Source: Acutalibacter sp. 1XD8-33
GTDB lineage: Bacteria; Bacillota; Clostridia; Oscillospirales; Acutalibacteraceae
Assembly: GCF_003612555.1 (NCBI RefSeq)
Contig: NZ_RAZF01000001.1
Coordinates: 62,001-126,000 of the forward strand
Length of the DNA stretch: 64,000 nt
Direction: 5' to 3'
Of this stretch, positions 60,384 to 64,000 are shown in pieces. The notes under the pieces were generated by a model that saw nothing but the letters and a program-made list of their open reading frames with translations, made no database searches and had not been told where the DNA came from. How positions within the stretch are numbered: the first letter of the stretch is position 1; each line of letters begins with the position of its first letter. A program made the translations under genes and the position numbers.

Positions 60384-60412
60384 ATTATACTATAGATGAA
60401 AGGATTTCGCAA
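60384..60412 (-). promoter_or_regulatory. Sigma-A promoter for ddl operon
   Basis: On the minus strand TTGCGA (60412-60407), 17 bp, TATAAT (60389-60384). It is divergent from the promoter at 60433. Confidence 0.8.
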
Positions 60413-60432
60413 CTGTTTTGCGAGGGAATTCG

Positions 60433-60461
60433 TTGACAAAGGCGCGGGGGATTGGTATAAT
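60433..60461 (+). promoter_or_regulatory. Consensus sigma-A promoter
   Basis: TTGACA (60433-60438), 17 bp, TATAAT (60456-60461), a perfect match. Transcription would enter repeat A copy 4 about ten bases later and then the gene at 60656. Confidence 0.9.
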
Positions 60462-60471
60462 GAGAAAAATA

Positions 60472-60612
60472 TGGGTGGACGAAACTTTTACCCTGGACGG
60501 CTTTGACCGGTCCAGCTGGTCTTAAGCTGGCGGGGAGTTTGAGGGCGAGAAGCCCTCAAGGTCTTGCCGGAGAACGCGTTTCTGTGCGTTCGGAGGCCAC
60601 ACAGTATTACTC
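60472..60612 (+). repeat. Dispersed repeat family A, copy 4 (in a 5' leader)
   Basis: Begins GGTGGACGAAACTTTTACCC (the core, without its preceding CCACC arm), then GACCGGTCCAGCTGGTCTTA shared with copy 1, the hairpin TTGAGGGC/GCCCTCAA, GTCTTGCCGG, AACGCG..CGTT and CGGAGGCC. It sits between a perfect promoter and the coding start at 60656, so it is leader RNA. Confidence 0.8.
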
Positions 60613-60655
60613 TGCAAAATATACCTTTCATATAAAAAATCTGGAGTTGATTGAT

Positions 60656-61438
60656 TTGAATTTTGACGCCTTTCAGCTGATCGAAAACGCCCTGGGCGCG
60701 GAGCTTTCCGGCCAGGGCTTCAAGGAGCCTGCGCCTTTGGAGGACCCCGCCGGGAGGGCGGCGATGTTCGCCACGGACGAAGTGGCCTACAGCCTTCTTT
60801 ATGACGACAAGAAGCAGAGCTTTCTGCTGCGCTCCACTACTCTGAACGACAAGGGGGAGCCCGGGGATTGGCGACAGCTTTCCGTATGGCTTTTTGACAA
60901 GCGGACCGGGGAGCGGGATGACGCGGAGAGCATCATCAATGACTTCTTGGAGGTGGTCCGGGGACCCAAGCGGGTGGCTATTGTCCAGCAGAGGAAGAAG
61001 TCTGGCAAGGGCGAGGACCGGAACGTGGACCCCCTGTTCTTTATCAACCGGCTGGTGGGAATTTTCCCGGAGCTGAAAGAGGCCCTCAACGAGGAGAAGA
61101 TTGTCTACGGGCAGGTGCGTTTTGTCACCTTTATCCGGGGCCATGTTCTGCCTTTGGCGGAGGACCTGCTTAAGCGCTATCCGGACAGCGAACCCGCGGA
61201 TAAGCTGGGAGCCTTGCTGGAGGATATGTACAAAAACGGCGACATGGACCTGCGGTCCATCCTCACCTATGTGCTGCTGAACGGGCTCACCCAAGAGAGC
61301 TACGATGCCATCCAGCCTAAGCTGGGGGCCGACCTGCAAAAGGTAGCCAAATTCTCCCGCAGACTTATCGGAAAGAACATTAAGCCTGAAAAGAAAAAGA
61401 AGAAGCGGGGCAAAAAGGTGGAGGCCCGGCTGAGCTGA
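60656..61438 (+). CDS. Conserved hypothetical protein upstream of rpmG-secE-nusG
   Basis: 260 residues, no family recognised. Soluble: LNFDAFQLIENALGAELSGQ at the start, EVAYSLLYDDKKQSFLLRST (about 40), a variable linker, VDPLFFINRLVGIFPELKEA (about 124), VRFVTFIRGHVLPLAEDLLK (about 156), DLRSILTYVLLNGLTQESYD (about 196) and a very basic tail (KPEKKKKKRGKKVEARLS) that may bind RNA or DNA. TTG 60656 is chosen because GGAG lies nine bases upstream; the frame stays open through the repeat, which is not believed to be coding. Confidence 0.7.
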   Translation: MNFDAFQLIENALGAELSGQGFKEPAPLEDPAGRAAMFATDEVAYSLLYDDKKQSFLLRSTTLNDKGEPGDWRQLSVWLFDKRTGERDDAESIINDFLEVVRGPKRVAIVQQRKKSGKGEDRNVDPLFFINRLVGIFPELKEALNEEKIVYGQVRFVTFIRGHVLPLAEDLLKRYPDSEPADKLGALLEDMYKNGDMDLRSILTYVLLNGLTQESYDAIQPKLGADLQKVAKFSRRLIGKNIKPEKKKKKRGKKVEARLS

Positions 61439-61459
61439 CGCCCTCGGAATGAGAGAAGA

Positions 61460-61495
61460 AAGACCGGCCTGCATAGTCGCGGGCCGGTCTTTTTG
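61460..61495 (+). terminator. Terminator after 61438
   Basis: AAGACCGGCC pairs with GGCCGGTCTT, followed by TTTTGAG. The T run merges with the left end of repeat A copy 5. Confidence 0.8.
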
Positions 61496-61805
61496 AGTAG
61501 TGGGAGGCCTCCATGCGCACAGAAGAGTTCGCAAGCGAACTCTCGCGCATTCCGGCAAGACCGTGGGACTCTGTCCCACACCCTGCCACCTTTTGAAAAA
61601 GGTGGACGAAAACTTTACCCTGGTTAGCTATGTGCGATAAAGACAGACACATTGCGCGGTCAAAGACTTGGCGAAGCCAAGTCTCAGGCGTCTAGGCCCC
61701 TGGTGGGGTTTGGGGGTGAGTGTCTGCCAGTGGCAGACAAGCTACGAACCGACCGAGTCGGCAGGCGAGACCCTTTGCGACGGAGGCCTTCTATTACTTC
61801 CCCAA
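61484..61805. repeat. Dispersed repeat family A, copy 5 (complete, with terminal inverted repeats)
   Basis: Left end TTTTTGAGTAGTGGGAGGCC; right end, read in reverse, TAATAGAAGGCCTCC. Internal hairpins: GAGTTCGCAAGCGAACTC (61525-61542), GTGGGAC/GTCCCAC (near 61562), CCACCTTTTGAAAAAGGTGG (near 61588), GACTTGGCGAAGCCAAGTC (61665-61683), GTCTGCC/GGCAGAC (near 61722). Then GAACCGACCGAGTCGGCAGG. It fills the spacer before the rpmG promoter. Confidence 0.82.
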
Positions 61806-61844
61806 AAACACACGCCCAGGCCGTTCCCCGGGCCCAATCTCCTC

Positions 61845-61873
61845 TTGACAGTCTGGCCCGCTTGTGCTATAGT
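61845..61873 (+). promoter_or_regulatory. Sigma-A promoter for rpmG-secE-nusG
   Basis: TTGACA (61845-61850), 17 bp, TATAGT (61868-61873), just outside the right end of repeat A copy 5 and about 115 bases before rpmG. Confidence 0.82.
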
Positions 61874-61988
61874 ATAGATACCTCGAAAAGGGGGGTTCTT
61901 TTTTTGCGCCCTGCTTTCTGAGGGAGGCAGAGACGTTGAAACCGTTGTTTCAAGTCTCGACCAAAACCAATTTTATGGAGGTGCCGAT

Positions 61989-62138
61989 ATGCGAGTCAAG
62001 ATCGTGCTGGCCTGCACAGAGTGCAAGCAGCGGAACTACCTGACCAAGAAAAACAAGAAGAACGATCCGGACAGGCTGGAGATGAACAAATACTGCCGGT
62101 TCTGCCGGAAACACACCCTGCACAGGGAAACAAAGTAA
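61989..62138 (+). CDS. rpmG: 50S ribosomal protein L33
   Basis: 49 residues: [20 protein letters not shown], then [20 protein letters not shown] and [10 protein letters not shown]. Two Cys pairs (CTEC and CRFC) show the zinc-binding form of L33. Typical length and position ahead of secE. GGAGG lies just upstream of ATG 61989. Confidence 0.95.
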   Translation: MRVKIVLACTECKQRNYLTKKNKKNDPDRLEMNKYCRFCRKHTLHRETK

Positions 62139-62149
62139 GGAGCGGGAAT

Positions 62150-62413
62150 ATGGCGGATAACGAGAAAAACGCTAAGAAGCCCGAGGCAAAAAGCAAAAAG
62201 CCCAATCCCGTGGCCGCTTTCGGCAAAAGGGTGGTTAAATTTGTAAAGGACTGCAAGGGCGAGATCAAGAAGATCGTTTGGCCTACGCCCAAGGCAACTT
62301 TTAAGAATACCGGCGTGGTGCTGGTCACCATCATCGTGCTGGGGCTTTTTGTGTTTTTGCTGGACACAGCCTTTATGAATCTTTTGGGGCTGGTAATGAA
62401 CGTGGCCGCGTAA
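62150..62413 (+). CDS. secE: Preprotein translocase subunit SecE
   Basis: 87 residues: a basic N-terminal extension (ADNEKNAKKPEAKSKKPNP), the conserved amphipathic helix KFVKDCKGEIKKIVWPTPK (about 30-48) and a single membrane helix (TGVVLVTIIVLGLFVFLLD, about 53-71). It forms the SecYEG channel. GGAGCGGG precedes ATG 62150. Confidence 0.95.
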   Translation: MADNEKNAKKPEAKSKKPNPVAAFGKRVVKFVKDCKGEIKKIVWPTPKATFKNTGVVLVTIIVLGLFVFLLDTAFMNLLGLVMNVAA

Positions 62414-62450
62414 AAGCGGCGGACGGCAGTGTGGATTCGGAGGAGAACAG

Positions 62451-62975
62451 ATGGCAGACGAAGCAAAATGGTATGTGGTGCACACCTATTCCGGCTATGA
62501 GAACAAAGTGGCCTCTAACCTGGAAAAAACGGTGGAGAACCGCCAGCTGCAAGAGCTGATCCAGGAAATCCGGGTGCCCACCGAGCAGGTGACGGAGATC
62601 ACCGAGGACGGCAGGCGCAAGGAAGTGGAACGGAAGATCTTCCCCGGCTACGTGATCGTCAAAATGATAATGACCGACGAGAGCTGGTACGCCGTGCGGA
62701 ATATCCGGGGCTGTACCGGCTTTGTGGGACCGTCCTCCAAGCCCGTGCCTCTCACTGAGACAGAGGTCGCCCGGCTGGGCATTGAGCAGCGTGAGATTGA
62801 GGTGAGCTACAAGGTGGGCGATTCGGTGAACATCACCGACGGTCCTCTGGAGGGCTTCATCGGCGTGGTGGAAGAGATGGACCCGGAGAAAAATCGGGTG
62901 CGGGTCATGGTTTCTATGTTCGGCCGGGATACCCCGGTGGAGCTGGAGCTGGATCAGGCCGAGCCGGTGGACTGA
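62451..62975 (+). CDS. nusG: Transcription antitermination factor NusG
   Basis: 174 residues: KWYVVHTYSGYENKVASNLE (6-25), RKIFPGYVIVKMIMTDESWY (about 62), RGCTGFVGPSSKPVPLTETE and a C-terminal KOW domain (VGDSVNITDGPLEGFIGVVE, about 122). It binds RNA polymerase and links transcription to translation. Normal place after secE. Confidence 0.96.
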   Translation: MADEAKWYVVHTYSGYENKVASNLEKTVENRQLQELIQEIRVPTEQVTEITEDGRRKEVERKIFPGYVIVKMIMTDESWYAVRNIRGCTGFVGPSSKPVPLTETEVARLGIEQREIEVSYKVGDSVNITDGPLEGFIGVVEEMDPEKNRVRVMVSMFGRDTPVELELDQAEPVD

Positions 62976-63001
62976 TCGGCCCCTGGGAAGGAGGAACTGC
63001 T

Positions 63002-63433
63002 ATGTCGGGAAAACGCTTTTTCGCGGCCTTGCTTTTGGCCGGAGCTTTCTCTCTGGCCGGATGCTCGGCCTCCCCTGGAATCGTCCACCCCTGGGTTCAG
63101 GAATATGAGCCCGGCCAGGGGAACGTGAAGGGGAATGTGGACGTGGACAAGTACACTGCCCTGGGCTCTTCCTTCGCTATTGGGGCGGACGCGGAGGGCT
63201 ACGCGGTGTTCAAGGACCCGCAGGCCGCTTTCGAGGGGCTGAAGGAGAATTGCGGCCAAGGCCTGGCTTTGATTCAGGAGGAGTTCGTCCTGGGTCCCAT
63301 TCGTAAGAATGACTATGCTGGGTATAAGATCTATGGCTGGCAGGTGACTGCCGGAAGCCAGGAGGAAAAGGCCCAGGCACGGTTTGTATCCAGTTTTCTG
63401 GATATCTATGAGAACAGCTTTGAATCCCGGTGA
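63002..63433 (+). CDS. Small lipoprotein between nusG and rplK
   Basis: 143 residues. Signal peptide RFFAALLLAGAFSL and lipobox LAGC (Cys about 21), then SASPGIVHPWVQEYEPGQGN and a domain with YTALGSSFAIGADAEGYAVF (about 50), DPQAAFEGLKENCGQGLALI and a helical end (RFVSSFLDIYENSF). No family recognised. A lipoprotein in this otherwise strictly conserved gene order is unusual. GGAAGGAGG precedes ATG 63002. Confidence 0.75.
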   Translation: MSGKRFFAALLLAGAFSLAGCSASPGIVHPWVQEYEPGQGNVKGNVDVDKYTALGSSFAIGADAEGYAVFKDPQAAFEGLKENCGQGLALIQEEFVLGPIRKNDYAGYKIYGWQVTAGSQEEKAQARFVSSFLDIYENSFESR

Positions 63434-63444
63434 AATTTACTAGA

Positions 63445-63725
63445 CCTCTTGCAAAGTCGATCAGATTGGGCAAATTACGCGGTCCAGGGGCGTTAGGCCC
63501 CTGGTAGGGTGTGGGGGTGAGTGTTCTGCCGGATACGTGGCAAAGCCAAGTATTGCAGACAATGCTGCGAACCGACCGAAGCGGGGAAGCTCCCCAGTGG
63601 GGAGCGTTCTGACCCGACCAAGTCGGCAGACGAGACCAGCTGAGACTCAAAGCCCCACGGTCTTGCCGCAGGCGGCGGTCTGTGCCGCCGAAGGCCCCTC
63701 AGTACTCAAAAAAATTATTTTCGCA
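63445..63725. repeat. Dispersed repeat family A, copy 6 (rearranged)
   Basis: Contains GGCCCCTGGTAGGGTGTGGG and GGTGAGTGTTCTGCC..GCAGACAA with extra sequence inside the hairpin, GCGAACCGACCGA, an inserted GGGGAAGCTCCCCAGTGGGG stretch, GTCGGCAGACGAGACC, CCACGGTCTTGCCG, and the terminal GGCCCCTCAGTACTCAAAAA. The CCACC..GGTGGACGAAA core is absent. It lies between the lipoprotein gene and rplK; the rest of 63726-63858 shows only the rplK ribosome binding site. Confidence 0.75.
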
Positions 63726-63858
63726 AGAGCTCTGCTGGGAAAATGGCCTTACGCGCGGCCGGAGCCAAAGACGGCGCTGTCCGCGTTCAGTGTGGGAGGC
63801 ATGGGTAAAATTTTCCTGCCCCTGCCGCTAAAACCACAAATATTGGAGGTAATGTAAA

Positions 63859-64000
63859 ATGGCACAAAAGGTAACGGGCTTTATCAAGCTCCAGATCCCC
63901 GCCGGAAAAGCCACTCCGGCCCCGCCTGTGGGCCCCGCTCTGGGCCAGCACGGCGTGAACATCATGGCGTTTACCAAGGAGTTCAACGAGCGCACAAAGA
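63859..64000 (+). CDS. rplK: 50S ribosomal protein L11 (5' part)
   Basis: The first 47 residues, cut by the window edge: [20 protein letters not shown] then [20 protein letters not shown], the unmistakable L11 N-terminus that forms the GTPase-associated centre with 23S rRNA. GGAGG lies ten bases before ATG 63859. rplA is expected next. Confidence 0.97.
   Translation, partial: MAQKVTGFIKLQIPAGKATPAPPVGPALGQHGVNIMAFTKEFNERTK

Noticed and set aside
60503-60655. Upstream extension of the 60656 protein through repeat A copy 4
   Set aside because: The extension is repeat sequence also found in non-coding spacers; a TTG with a spaced ribosome binding site follows.
61652-61921. 89-codon frame inside repeat A copy 5
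   Set aside because: Covers hairpins and the rpmG promoter; the same sequences occur in non-coding positions elsewhere.

Overview
The window looks like a chromosomal segment of a GC-rich, motile, Gram-positive Clostridia species, most likely an Oscillospiraceae-type gut bacterium. Evidence: sigma-A promoters (TTGACA-N17-TATAAT), strong Shine-Dalgarno sites, a SigD-type flagellin promoter, the rpmG-secE-nusG-rplK order, a ddl-murI-ywiB-argS operon and DUF1540/DUF4854 proteins. The taxonomic placement is inference. I see no rRNA, CRISPR array, prophage or transposase.

Layout. 1-260: tail of a membrane glycosyltransferase. 669-4694: heterodimeric ABC exporter with a dispersed repeat between its two genes. 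5009-5964: small XRE regulator operon and tRNA-Lys, both on the minus strand. 6129-44327: a 38-kb plus-strand locus that starts with two identical flagellin genes and continues, often with 4-bp ATGA overlaps, into about 30 sugar and surface-modification genes. 44419-60306: mostly housekeeping genes (serine hydrolase, GNAT, enolase, purine nucleoside phosphorylase, ADP-ribosylglycohydrolase operon, DHHW protein, thiamine ECF transporter under a TPP riboswitch, LacI regulator, argS, murI, ddl). 60433-64000: an unknown gene, then rpmG, secE, nusG, a lipoprotein and the start of rplK.

How the 38-kb locus may work (inference from gene content). Flagellin is followed by a putative sulfotransferase, an APS-kinase-like gene, an IspD/TarI-like cytidylyltransferase with a dehydrogenase, and a PHP phosphatase. 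Next comes a dTDP-4-amino-sugar set (rmlA, rmlB, DegT aminotransferase, PglD-like acyltransferase). Two paralogous FkbM methyltransferase genes are each broken by a G10 tract, a phase-variation signature. The centre holds two parallel carbon-chain modules, each with a LuxE-LuxC acid-to-aldehyde pair: one has a split transketolase and two SDRs; the other has a DRE-TIM aldolase, an acetolactate-synthase-like TPP enzyme, an acyl carrier protein, an AMP ligase and a type II thioesterase. The locus ends with a CDP-3,6-dideoxyhexose set (rfbF, rfbG, rfbH, rfbJ-like), a radical SAM enzyme and a glycosyltransferase. Position beside flagellin and a small number of glycosyltransferases suggest a short, elaborate flagellin glycan with an unusual extended or branched sugar.

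Two families of dispersed, palindrome-rich intergenic repeats are also present: family A (six copies, terminal inverted repeats, covarying hairpins) and family B (four copies). They sit in spacers, leaders and 3' ends of otherwise ordinary genes and I do not recognise them as named elements.
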